The position numbers and the translations under genes were made by a program. A DNA stretch of 64,000 nucleotides. It comes from SAR202 cluster bacterium (GTDB lineage Bacteria; Chloroflexota; Dehalococcoidia; Lucifugimonadales; Lucifugimonadaceae). The DNA lies in NCBI GenBank assembly GCA_009392285.1, contig VFGU01000013.1, positions 1-64,000 of the forward strand, in the 5' to 3' direction. This document shows, piece after piece, positions 25,728-33,514 of the stretch. The notes beneath the pieces are model-generated. The model was given only the letters and a program-made list of their open reading frames with translations, made no database searches and was not told the origin of the DNA. Each line of letters opens with the position of its first letter. Positions within the stretch are counted from its first letter, which is position 1.

Positions 25728-26525
25728 TTATTCTCCCTGGTCACCTGTATCCCAATTCCCCCAAGCCATCATTCCTCCATCAACAACTAAATATTCTCCT
25801 GTAATAAATGAAGCTTTATCGCTACACAAGAATGATGCTGCATGACCAATCTCTTCCGGTTGACCAATTCTCCCAATTGGATGGGCCTCCCCCATTGTCT
25901 TGAAACCTTCTTCAATATCTCCTGCCATAGAGTTCCTTAGCAAAGGAGTATTAAATGCCCCGGGACAAATAGCCATAACTCTTATTTGCTCTTTTGCATA
26001 GTCAAGAGACATGTTTCTAGTAAGAGACAATACTCCTCCTTTACTAGCCGCATAAGCAGGAACTCCTCTCATAGACTGAAGACCTTGCACGCTAGCAATA
26101 TGAATTATTGCCCCCTTGCCATTCTTTCTCATATGTGGAATTGCATATTTAGACATTAAGTAATAACTCTTTAAGTTAACATTTAGTATTGCATCCCATA
26201 TATCTTCAGGAGTTTCCTCAACATTTTTATAGGAAGCAGGAGGCTGAATACCCACATTATTAATAAGAATATCTACTCCACCAAAAGCACTAACGCACTC
26301 ATTTACAACTTTTTCAGGGACATCCGATTTTTCAAAATTGGCCTTTACAAATATCGCCGAACCACCATTTTTGTTTATAGTTTCTGCTGCCTCTTGTCCG
26401 TGCTCATCTGAAATATCAGCTATACATACTTTTGCTCCTTCTGAAGATAGAACATCGACCACTCCCCTTCCTATGCCTTGAGCCCCTCCGGTTACTATTG
26501 CTACTTTATTGTCATGAGTACCCAT
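25728..26525 (-). CDS. SDR-family NAD(P)-dependent oxidoreductase
   Basis: Short-chain dehydrogenase, 265 residues. TGGAQGIG (12-19), Asp37 after beta-2 (NAD preference likely), NNVG at 89-92 in place of NNAG, Ser145 in HIASV, and Tyr158-x3-Lys162 in YAASK. The C-terminus GEYLVVDGGMMAWG is typical for glucose/3-oxoacyl-type SDRs. A sugar-acid or hydroxy-acid dehydrogenase role would fit the lactonase at 26619, which is divergent and shares a 93-base gap. AGGGGTAATTT precedes the ATG. The AT-rich gap contains no clear operator. Confidence 0.87.
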   Translation of the reverse strand: MGTHDNKVAIVTGGAQGIGRGVVDVLSSEGAKVCIADISDEHGQEAAETINKNGGSAIFVKANFEKSDVPEKVVNECVSAFGGVDILINNVGIQPPASYKNVEETPEDIWDAILNVNLKSYYLMSKYAIPHMRKNGKGAIIHIASVQGLQSMRGVPAYAASKGGVLSLTRNMSLDYAKEQIRVMAICPGAFNTPLLRNSMAGDIEEGFKTMGEAHPIGRIGQPEEIGHAASFLCSDKASFITGEYLVVDGGMMAWGNWDTGDQGE

Positions 26526-26618
26526 AAATTACCCCTTTATAATTTTTTTCAAAGTATACACGATATAAATATATCCTGATAATATGATAAAACATATCTA
26601 ATTAAGTTAAGGAGTGTC

Positions 26619-27527
26619 ATGGAATATCACATTGAAAAATTAGCATCTCCAGGTGCAATTGTAGGCGAAGGTCCTGTATGGAATCCCGAAGAAAATAAAC
26701 TTTACTGGACAGATATACAAGGTGGCAAACTATTTAAGTATGACCCAGAGACTGGGGCAAATGATGTAATTCATGATGGAGTAGAGGTAGGAGGATACAG
26801 ATTCAATGAAGGGGGAGGTCTGGTTTTAGGAACATGGGAAGGCGTGATGTTATGGCATTCTGATGACGATTACAAATGGATTCAAAATGGAAATTTCGAA
26901 GGAAAGGATACTGCGATCAAGATAAATGATGCGACTTCAGGTCCTGATGGGAGTTTTTACTGTGGCACCGATGCTTCAGACTGGCAAAGTGACATCCTTT
27001 TTAGAGTTAATACTGACACATCTATAGATATATTAGATGAGGGGATAACTTTATGTAATGGGATGGGGTTCTCTCCTGATGAAACCAAATTCTACAATAC
27101 TGACACCCTTGCAAAAACTATATATCAATGGGACTACAACACCAGTACAAAGGCTCTGTCCAATAAAAAGGTATTAGTAAAAATTGATGATGATTCTGAA
27201 GGAATCACCGACGGAATGACTGTTGACTCTGAAGGATTTATTTGGTCAGCAATATGGTGGGGCTCAAAAGTTATGCGATTTGATCCTGATGGAAAATTAG
27301 AAAGAGAAATTTATTTTCCTGCATCTCAAACTTCATGCCCTATGTTTGGAGGAAAAGATTTAAATGAACTTTATGTTAGTAGTGCAGCATGGGGATCAGG
27401 AAGCACCCCAGAAGAAGCAACCGGCATTGAACCAAAAGGATATGACTTTAGTTCATACAGGGGCGGAGATTTATTTAGAGTTAAATTAGATATTCAAGGT
27501 AAGCCAGAATATAAGACTAAATTCTAA
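26619..27527 (+). CDS. SMP-30/gluconolactonase family lactonase
   Basis: Second propeller lactonase of the window, 302 residues, cytoplasmic. Metal ligands: Glu18 in GEGPVW, Asn103 in KINDAT, Asn147 in LCNGMGFSPDE and Asp198 in ITDGMT. The GPDGSFYCGT and ELYVSSA strands are typical of the L-arabinolactonase/gluconolactonase/regucalcin branch. It is not a close copy of the gene at 6725. Divergent from an SDR dehydrogenase: a sugar dehydrogenase plus lactonase pair would turn an aldose into an aldonic acid for the dehydratases nearby. AAGGAG lies four bases before the ATG. Its TAA directly abuts the TTA stop of the RraA-like gene. Confidence 0.88.
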   Translation: MEYHIEKLASPGAIVGEGPVWNPEENKLYWTDIQGGKLFKYDPETGANDVIHDGVEVGGYRFNEGGGLVLGTWEGVMLWHSDDDYKWIQNGNFEGKDTAIKINDATSGPDGSFYCGTDASDWQSDILFRVNTDTSIDILDEGITLCNGMGFSPDETKFYNTDTLAKTIYQWDYNTSTKALSNKKVLVKIDDDSEGITDGMTVDSEGFIWSAIWWGSKVMRFDPDGKLEREIYFPASQTSCPMFGGKDLNELYVSSAAWGSGSTPEEATGIEPKGYDFSSYRGGDLFRVKLDIQGKPEYKTKF

Positions 27528-28181
27528 TTAAAATACTCTGTATTTAAGGTAGGCTTCTTGAGGATCAACTCCTGAAAGTATATCTTTTCTGAGAGCGCTT
27601 TCGGTATTTATGTAGTCTTCCGTTTCAGAAATTACCTCGGAAGCAATTTCTTTAGGAATAACTACTACTCCGTCTATATCTCCTAATACATAATCTCCGG
27701 AGTTTATTATTAAATCGCCTATTTTAATTGGTTCGCCTAAAGATGTGATTTTCCATCTGCATACTACATCAGAAGGAGTAAAGTATTTACAAAAAACAGG
27801 AAAACCTAGATTAAGGATAAAGTCTACATCTCTGCACCCACCATCAACTATGTATCCTTTAACTCCCCTGTACTTTAATGTTTCCGCTGATAATTCCCCC
27901 ATATGAGCAATTGTTCCATCGTTAGGCTGGCACATTATCACTGACCCGGAAGGCGCTTTGCTAAGCATTTCTGTCCAACTAAGCATTGTTGTGTCTTTAT
28001 CTAAAGTCTCATCGATTTCTCCACTACAAGTCCATATTTCTCCCGCTAATTTTTTAGATGGATCAATAGACTTAATTTCATGAGGAAGGATAGAATTCTT
28101 ATTACCTCTTTCTCTAAGAACATCATAAACTGCCCCTGTATAACATTTTTCTAATCTCTGTACTAAATTATTTTTTTGCAT
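27528..28181 (-). CDS. RraA-family protein (4-hydroxy-4-methyl-2-oxoglutarate aldolase-like)
   Basis: A 217-residue protein with the RraA/HMG-CHA aldolase fold. The active-site loop is present: AHMGELSAET (93-101) followed by GYIVDGGCRDVD with Arg117 and Asp118, the substrate- and metal-binding pair. The C-terminus GDYVLGDIDGVVVIPKE is also diagnostic. Members cleave 4-hydroxy-2-oxo acids or decarboxylate oxaloacetate; a few (true RraA) inhibit RNase E. Given the sugar-acid setting an aldolase or decarboxylase is likelier. The gene overlaps the UxuA-like gene by 14 bases, so the two are cotranslated and may act in sequence. Confidence 0.87.
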   Translation of the reverse strand: MQKNNLVQRLEKCYTGAVYDVLRERGNKNSILPHEIKSIDPSKKLAGEIWTCSGEIDETLDKDTTMLSWTEMLSKAPSGSVIMCQPNDGTIAHMGELSAETLKYRGVKGYIVDGGCRDVDFILNLGFPVFCKYFTPSDVVCRWKITSLGEPIKIGDLIINSGDYVLGDIDGVVVIPKEIASEVISETEDYINTESALRKDILSGVDPQEAYLKYRVF

Positions 28182-29199
28182 TTCTTTTTACCGAATCAAT
28201 TGTTGCTTGAATATAACCGTTAGCAAAGGCTCTTCCTCTGTGCCCCCATGTTGTATCATTAACACCTACTGGAACATGATCGTCTACAAATACACCCTCA
28301 AACCCAACATCATGGTATATTTCCATAGCTTTAAGCATATCCACATATCCTGTATTTATAAATTCTTCATGAAATTTAGGAACTTGAGCTGACACATTTC
28401 TGAAATGCACATATAAAATCTTATCTCTTTCTCCAAAGTATCTGATCATTTCATAAATATCTTCATTCATTTCAGAAAAAGTGCCTTGGCAAAATTCAAT
28501 TGCATTGCTATCAGATGGATAGATTTCTATTAATCTTTTATAGGCTTCAAAACTTCTAAATAACATTGCAGCCCCTCCTAATTTAGGTACTGGAGGATCG
28601 CATGGATGAATTCCTAGCCTAATCCCCTCTTCTTCAGCAATAGGAGTTATTATTTTTATCCAATATTCAAGGTTTTCCCACATCTCATCATCTTCATATA
28701 TTCTCCCGTGAGCTAAAGAAGGCTTCTCATCAACTATTGCTCCATTTTCTAGTCCCTCTTCAACAATCTTGTAGTCAAATGCAGTTGCCTTAGCTCCACC
28801 TCTTATAGGCATTTCTCTTTCCGTTCTCCAAACCCTTGAAGGCATCCAATTGTAACCAAATATAGAGACTCCTGCCCTAGCAATATTTCTAATGGTATAA
28901 ATCATATTTTCAATTTGCTCATCTCTCTTAGGGCCTCCGAGCATGACATGATCATAAAATCTAGTAGGAACATTCTCAAATGCTTCAATTTTGCATCCAT
29001 AACTTTCTACTTTCTCTTTTAATGACAATATGTCCTTTAGCTCCCACTTTTCTTCTCCTAGTATGGCTCCTTCAACATATGACTGTATTATCAGGTCTGT
29101 AGCTCCAAATTGAGCAGCAAATTGCAATGTTTCGTCTACTATTGACTGAGGCTTTTCATAATTCACTGGATCAACTCCCATATTAAATCCGGGTCTCAT
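28168..29199 (-). CDS. Mannonate dehydratase (UxuA) family protein
   Basis: A 343-residue TIM-barrel enzyme of the UxuA family, which dehydrates D-mannonate to 2-keto-3-deoxygluconate using Mn2+. The metal ligands are visible in order: His198 in IHPCDPP, Cys237 in EFCQGTF, His265 in VHFRNV, and Asp306/Asp307-His308 in FVDDHVP. IHPCDPP has Cys where UxuA has Asp (HPDDPP), and DDHVP replaces DHGP, so substrate preference may have moved. The N-terminus MRPGFNMGVDP is shorter than in E. coli UxuA (394 residues). AAAGGAA precedes the ATG. Cotranscribed with the RraA-like gene; divergent from a family lipoprotein. Confidence 0.83.
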   Translation of the reverse strand: MRPGFNMGVDPVNYEKPQSIVDETLQFAAQFGATDLIIQSYVEGAILGEEKWELKDILSLKEKVESYGCKIEAFENVPTRFYDHVMLGGPKRDEQIENMIYTIRNIARAGVSIFGYNWMPSRVWRTEREMPIRGGAKATAFDYKIVEEGLENGAIVDEKPSLAHGRIYEDDEMWENLEYWIKIITPIAEEEGIRLGIHPCDPPVPKLGGAAMLFRSFEAYKRLIEIYPSDSNAIEFCQGTFSEMNEDIYEMIRYFGERDKILYVHFRNVSAQVPKFHEEFINTGYVDMLKAMEIYHDVGFEGVFVDDHVPVGVNDTTWGHRGRAFANGYIQATIDSVKRNAKK

Positions 29200-29279
29200 A
29201 ATATTTCCTTTCGCTATCTATTTGATAATAGGTAATCTATACATTAATATAATTTCAAATTATAGTCAGGTGTAAAATC

Positions 29280-29903
29280 ATGAAAATCAATTCTTATATA
29301 TTCTTATTAATTATCTTATCGACGATTTTTATTGCATGTGGCGGATCATCATCCAGCGAAGAATTTGTTTCATCAGATAATGTTTACGAAATGTCTGATG
29401 TTACGTCTGCTGGGTGGAAAATGAAAAGAGGCTTCGAAATTGCTGAATTTCCAAATTCTTCAGATGCTAGATGGGGGTTTGCTCCACCAAACGGCAGAGA
29501 AGTTGCTGTCATTAGATATCCTTCTGTTGATTTAGCAAATTCTGATGGGCTACAGGCAGCCAAAGAACAGACAGAATACATAGAGCCTATAGAAGGGATT
29601 AAAGCTTATGGTGACAAGGTTGAAAAAACAGCATGCAGAGGTTTTGCTGATTACCCTCCTCCATATAAGTTAACTGATTCTAATGGAATAAATAAAACTT
29701 ATTTATTAAACAAAAATACATTTGTAGAAGAAACCAAGATTCCTTTTTCTGCTGACTGCCCAAGAAGAGAACCTTTTTACAGAGTTTATTTGATTGAAGG
29801 AAACTTAGTATTTCTTGGAGAGCTCATGAGAAAAGAAGACTTAAATATGGTTGAAGTTTCATTAAAGGAATTAGCAATTAAAATAAGGGAAGGAAAAGAA
29901 TAA
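29280..29903 (+). CDS. Small lipoprotein, divergent member of the local family
   Basis: A 207-residue exported lipoprotein with lipobox IFIAC (Cys20) and a GGSSSSEE linker. The mature domain begins YEMSDVTSAGWKMKRG, the same opening as YTMDDVKAAGLKGTK in the 45499 gene. It carries RWGFAPPNGREVAVIRYPS and ends VYLIEGNLVFLGEL, which aligns with the family's GN-V-IL-CE block, with Gly in place of Cys. Cys residues in TACRGFADYPPP and SADCPRREP may pair. This is the most diverged of the five members. It shares TAATG with the long HpcH-like gene, so the lipoprotein and a cytoplasmic aldolase are translationally coupled. Function unknown. Confidence 0.78.
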   Translation: MKINSYIFLLIILSTIFIACGGSSSSEEFVSSDNVYEMSDVTSAGWKMKRGFEIAEFPNSSDARWGFAPPNGREVAVIRYPSVDLANSDGLQAAKEQTEYIEPIEGIKAYGDKVEKTACRGFADYPPPYKLTDSNGINKTYLLNKNTFVEETKIPFSADCPRREPFYRVYLIEGNLVFLGELMRKEDLNMVEVSLKELAIKIREGKE

Positions 29904-30796
29904 TGCCAAGAATTAATAAACTTATTGATTTAATAGAACAAGGCCAACAAATATACATAAGTCATCCAGATGAACTTTCTTTTCAATGCGGAAAAGAGAT
30001 GGCAAGTACTTGGGCTGATCTATTACTAGTTGATTTTGAACATCACTATTTTGATATAAAGGGACTGCATGAATTTATGAAGGGACTAAAGGCTGGCGGA
30101 CCAACAAAAAGTGGTCATTTAACTCCAGCGGTTATTACAACTTTACCTTCAAACGCTACTACTGTTAATGAAGTTTTGGCCAATGCTTGGCAATCTAGAC
30201 ATGTACTTAGTACTGGTGTACATGGAATACTAAATACTCACACTAGATCAGCAGAGTCAGTTGCAGCATTTGTTGCAACATGCAGATACCCATTCCAAAA
30301 ATTGGGTGAAGAGGTAATACCTGAAGGTTTACGAGGAGCAGGCGGGCAAGGTGAACCTGCAGAACTATGGGGTATGTCAAAGGAAGAATACGTTCAAAAA
30401 GCTGACCCTTGGCCCTTAAATCCAGAAGGAGAACTTTTCTTAGGTCTAAAAATTGAAGATAGGCATTGCGTAGAAAATGTAGATGAAATTGCTACAGTCC
30501 CTGGAATTGCATTTGCAGAATGGGGGCCTGGAGATATGGGGATGTCGTACGGACTTCCTGATGCCCATGACCCACCATATCCAGAAATTATGGATCAGGC
30601 TAGAGAAAAGATAAAAACTGCCCTTAAAAAGAATAATAAAGTTTTTTATTCCAGTTGGAATGATTTTTCAATGAATCCAGAAGAAAGAATAAAATTTATA
30701 ATTGAAGAACTAGGGTCAGGCATGGTAGGAGGGCCTGATATTGTAGAAATGGCTTCAGCAGGAAGAAAACTTACAGCCAGAAAAATGCCTTACTAA
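29903..30796 (+). CDS. Long HpcH/HpaI-like aldolase (297-residue subfamily)
   Basis: A metal-dependent class II aldolase-like TIM barrel. The family residues are VDFEHHYFD (His47/48), the metal Glu185 in LKIEDRH and metal Asp211 in WGPGDMGMS. Relative to the standard HpcH gene at 34449 it has an insertion of about 40 residues between CRYP (127-130) and the metal Glu, containing GLRGAGGQG and KADPWPLNPEGE. It also ends with RKLTARKMPY. The gene at 40578 shares insertion, tail and exact length, so they form one subfamily. The substrate is probably a 2-oxo-acid aldol or a related C-C cleavage target. GAAGGAAAAG precedes the ATG, which overlaps the lipoprotein stop (TAATG). The end overlaps the convergent phosphoesterase by four bases. 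Confidence 0.82.
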   Translation: MPRINKLIDLIEQGQQIYISHPDELSFQCGKEMASTWADLLLVDFEHHYFDIKGLHEFMKGLKAGGPTKSGHLTPAVITTLPSNATTVNEVLANAWQSRHVLSTGVHGILNTHTRSAESVAAFVATCRYPFQKLGEEVIPEGLRGAGGQGEPAELWGMSKEEYVQKADPWPLNPEGELFLGLKIEDRHCVENVDEIATVPGIAFAEWGPGDMGMSYGLPDAHDPPYPEIMDQAREKIKTALKKNNKVFYSSWNDFSMNPEERIKFIIEELGSGMVGGPDIVEMASAGRKLTARKMPY

Positions 30797-31629
30797 TTTG
30801 GGATTTCTATAAATTTATCTTTGGTAAAATTTTTATTAATATTTATCATTCTAAACCCAGAATTATCTTCACCAAGAGGAAGCCCTAACGAACTGGTAAC
30901 AGTTATTTTTATACCGTTGAAACTTGTTAGAAGATTAGAATGCAAATGGCCAGAATATATAGATTTATTCTTAAATGGCTCAAGAAGACCCATAAATTCA
31001 TTAATGGTCTCTTTAGGAAAAATCCAATAATCAATAGATCTATCTTCTAGTAGATATTGAGCTTGACTCTTACTTAGGTCATTTACATTTATATAAGGCG
31101 GATGGTGCAAGAAAATAACAACATTTGTATCAAAATCTAAACCTGACAATGTTTCTTTTAAAAATTTATTTTGTAAATTAAATTCACTTTGAAGTTCTTT
31201 GTGATTAATAAATAATGAACTATTAAGAAATAGGAAAATGCTGTTTTCTTTGCTAATACTGTAATAGTCTTTTCCGAAATTATTTCTATAAAAATCTAGT
31301 CCAAAAGAAGACGCTATATTAGGGTCTATTCCAACGTCATGGTTGCCTGGCACATGATATATTGGTATAGGATTCAGGTCCTCTATTAAATTCAAGTATT
31401 CCTTTATAGGCAATTTATCCTCTATCCTATTAACTATGTCACCACAATGAACCACGAAATCAGGATTTTCTTTGATTGCATAATCTATGAAATATTTAAG
31501 ATTTTCCTTCTCTTTTTCTATTCCTTTAGAAGAAATGGACCATTTTTCAGCTCTTTTTGACCATTTTTCAGATGACAAATTATCATCACACATTCCAAAT
31601 TGATTGTCTGTTATTAGTAATATCTTCAT
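30793..31629 (-). CDS. Calcineurin-like metallophosphoesterase, CPPED1/CSTP1-like
   Basis: A 278-residue two-metal phosphoesterase. Motifs in order: TDNQFG (Asp8, Gln10), CGDIVNR (Asp64), PGNHDVG (Asn96, His97), FLHHPPY and SGHLHS. The first motif has Gln where most members have His (DxH). This DxQFG form, with GNHDVG and FGKDYYSI...FLFLNSSL, resembles the CPPED1 (CSTP1) branch better known from animals, whose members are protein phosphatases. Substrate here is unknown; a phosphoprotein, nucleotide or sugar phosphate is possible. No signal peptide. Single gene, convergent with the HpcH-like gene and divergent from glnA. Confidence 0.85.
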   Translation of the reverse strand: MKILLITDNQFGMCDDNLSSEKWSKRAEKWSISSKGIEKEKENLKYFIDYAIKENPDFVVHCGDIVNRIEDKLPIKEYLNLIEDLNPIPIYHVPGNHDVGIDPNIASSFGLDFYRNNFGKDYYSISKENSIFLFLNSSLFINHKELQSEFNLQNKFLKETLSGLDFDTNVVIFLHHPPYINVNDLSKSQAQYLLEDRSIDYWIFPKETINEFMGLLEPFKNKSIYSGHLHSNLLTSFNGIKITVTSSLGLPLGEDNSGFRMININKNFTKDKFIEIPN

Positions 31630-31655
31630 TATTTTTTTACGAATTAATCATAATT

Positions 31656-31682
31656 AATACATTTTTGAAACATTTTTGAAAC
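31656..31682 (+). promoter_or_regulatory. GAAAC-type boxes with 11-bp period upstream of glnA
   Basis: AATAC (31656), GAAAC (31667) and GAAAC (31678) follow each other at exactly 11 bases, the spacers being ATTTTT. This matches the triple GAAAC array at 19104-19130 in box, period and distance to a TTGCAT element (six bases here). Two boxes are perfect, one is 3/5. The array ends 67 bases before the glnA ATG and sits directly upstream of the -35, as for an activator of the OmpR/GlnR type. Confidence 0.6.
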
Positions 31683-31688
31683 ATTTCA

Positions 31689-31717
31689 TTGCATTCTTTT
31701 GCTTAATATATTCTAAT
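31689..31717 (+). promoter_or_regulatory. Candidate glnA promoter
   Basis: TTGCAT (31689-31694), 17-base spacer, TCTAAT (31712-31717; five of six -10 bases). The start would be near 31724, giving a 25-base leader with the ribosome site CAGGAGG at 31737-31743. The arrangement behind the GAAAC boxes matches the binding-protein gene. Confidence 0.5.
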
Positions 31718-31748
31718 AATATCTTAATAATTAAAACAGGAGGTAAAA

Positions 31749-33179
31749 ATGGCTGATTCTAATGTTTCTTCAGTATTGAAGTTGATGAAAGATAATGATT
31801 GTGACATTTTAGATTTAAAATTTATAGACGTACCTGGAACATGGCAACATGTGGCTCTACCTATTTCAGAAGTAAATGATGCATTATTTGAAAAAGGTAC
31901 TGGATTTGATGGGTCTAGCGTAAGAGGTTTCCAAACCATTGATGAGTCAGACATGCTTTTGCTACCTCATGCAGAGACAGCAAAAGTTGATCCATTTATG
32001 GAAAAGACAGTTTCGATAATAGCAGACATCAGAGATCCACTAACCAATGGGAATTATACTAGAGATCCGAGATATATAACTATTAAAGCAGAGCAATACC
32101 TTAAAGATTCTGGGGTAGGTGACACTTCTTATTGGGGACCTGAGTTAGAATTCTTTGTTTTTGATTCAGTTCAGTTTTTTCAAAAAGAAAATGAAGCATA
32201 CTTCAAGGTAGATTCTGATGAAGGAATTTGGAATTCAGGATCAGAAACAATGATAGATGGTGGGCCGAATATTGGTCAGAGGCCGGGATATAAAGGTGGC
32301 TATTTTCCTGCATCTCCAATCGACACTATGCATGATATGCGAGGTGAAATGACAAGGATCATGATTGATCTCGGGATTGAAATTGAGAAACATCATCATG
32401 AGGTTGCTACAGGTGGTCAAGGAGAAATTGATCTTAGGTATGACACTATGCTAAGTATGGCTGATAAAGTAATGAGATATAAATATGTTGTAAAAAATGT
32501 AGCTCAAAGTTGGGGCAAGGTTGCAACATTTATGCCTAAGCCACTGTTTAATGATAATGGAACAGGAATGCACACACACCAAAGTATTTGGAAGGATGGA
32601 AAACCTTTGTTTGCGGGTAAAGAGTATGCAGGATTGAGCAAGATGGCATTGAACTATATCGGAGGAATTATAAAGCATGGAAGAGCCTTAATGGGATTAT
32701 GTGCTCCTACATCTAATAGTTACAAAAGATTGGTACCTGGGTTTGAAGCACCTACTATTCTAGCGCTTTCAGCTAGAAACAGAAGTGCTGCATGTAGAGT
32801 GCCTATGTATTTCGATAATCCGGCTGCAAAAAGAGTAGAATTTAGGTCTGCGGATCCTACTTGTAATCCTTACTTAGCATTCCCAGCAATGTTAATGGCT
32901 GGGCTTGACGGAATAGAGAATGGTTATGACCCTGGAGAAGCTTTAGAAGATGACCTTTTTGAACTCTCTAACGAAGAACAAGCTAAATTGAAGCAAGTTC
33001 CTGGAAGCATAGAAGGGGCGCTTGATGCTCTTGAAGAGGATCATGACTTCCTTCTAAAAGGCGATGTATTCACATCTGATCTGCTTGAAGCTTTCATTTC
33101 TTATAAGAGAGAAACAGAGGTTGATGAAGTTAGAACTAGGCCTCATCCTTGGGAATACTTCTTGACTTTCAACTCATAA
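31749..33179 (+). CDS. glnA: Glutamine synthetase type I, adenylylation tyrosine replaced by Phe
   Basis: Makes glutamine from glutamate, ammonia and ATP; a dodecameric cytosolic enzyme. It has 476 residues, normal for type I. Seen: beta-grasp N-terminus with GTGFDGSSVRGF, WGPELEFFVFD (metal Glu), the GQGEIDLRYD and GTGMHTHQS motifs, and ATP/glutamate site NRSAACRVPMYF with AKRVEFRSADPTCNPYLAF. The region around the regulatory Tyr397 of E. coli (NLYDLPPEE) reads DDLFELSNEE, with Phe404 in the tyrosine place. Adenylylation control is therefore unlikely, which fits transcriptional control through the GAAAC boxes. AGGAGG precedes the ATG. A bidirectional hairpin terminator follows. Confidence 0.95.
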   Translation: MADSNVSSVLKLMKDNDCDILDLKFIDVPGTWQHVALPISEVNDALFEKGTGFDGSSVRGFQTIDESDMLLLPHAETAKVDPFMEKTVSIIADIRDPLTNGNYTRDPRYITIKAEQYLKDSGVGDTSYWGPELEFFVFDSVQFFQKENEAYFKVDSDEGIWNSGSETMIDGGPNIGQRPGYKGGYFPASPIDTMHDMRGEMTRIMIDLGIEIEKHHHEVATGGQGEIDLRYDTMLSMADKVMRYKYVVKNVAQSWGKVATFMPKPLFNDNGTGMHTHQSIWKDGKPLFAGKEYAGLSKMALNYIGGIIKHGRALMGLCAPTSNSYKRLVPGFEAPTILALSARNRSAACRVPMYFDNPAAKRVEFRSADPTCNPYLAFPAMLMAGLDGIENGYDPGEALEDDLFELSNEEQAKLKQVPGSIEGALDALEEDHDFLLKGDVFTSDLLEAFISYKRETEVDEVRTRPHPWEYFLTFNS

Positions 33180-33193
33180 ACTAACAGGAATAC

Positions 33194-33232
33194 AAAAAAG
33201 GAGAGAATGATTTATTCATCCTCTCCTTTTTT
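33194..33232. terminator. Bidirectional hairpin terminator between glnA and the YkvA-like gene
   Basis: AAAAAAGGAGAG (33194-33205) pairs with CTCTCCTTTTTT (33221-33232), and the 15-base loop contains a further ATGA/TCAT pairing. A-rich on one side and T-rich on the other, it can stop transcripts from both strands. It overlaps the last codons of the reverse-strand gene (GGEDE-like tail region), so the hairpin is partly coding. Confidence 0.88.
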
Positions 33233-33514
33233 ATCTCTCACTTCATAATCTGTTTCAATATATTCTTTGGAATCTAAATATTTTTTAGATAGCCTTTCAA
33301 ACCAATAAAATGCAATATAAATTATAAATAAATCATCTATAAGGCCTATCCCGAAAATCCTTATTTCGGGTAATAAATCTAGAGGCATAATAAAATAAAT
33401 AACCCCAGCCATAGGTATCAATTTATATCTAGTTGGAATTTCTTTATTAAATAAATATCTGAATGAGTTACGGGCAGTTTTTATAACATTTATAAATCTA
33501 ATTAATTTAAACAT
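33212..33514 (-). CDS. YkvA/DUF1232 family small membrane-associated protein
   Basis: A 100-residue protein. The DUF1232 core is clear: KLIPMAGVIYFIMPLDLLPE followed by GIGLIDDLFIIYIAFYWF, giving two hydrophobic segments around the conserved PLDLLPE and DD motifs. Members are widespread in bacteria and archaea with no firm function. Start ATG directly follows the TAA of the aldose epimerase (AGATAAATG), so the two are cotranslated. The charged C-terminal tail (YEVRDKKGEDE) is encoded partly by the terminator hairpin. Confidence 0.85.
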   Translation of the reverse strand: MFKLIRFINVIKTARNSFRYLFNKEIPTRYKLIPMAGVIYFIMPLDLLPEIRIFGIGLIDDLFIIYIAFYWFERLSKKYLDSKEYIETDYEVRDKKGEDE

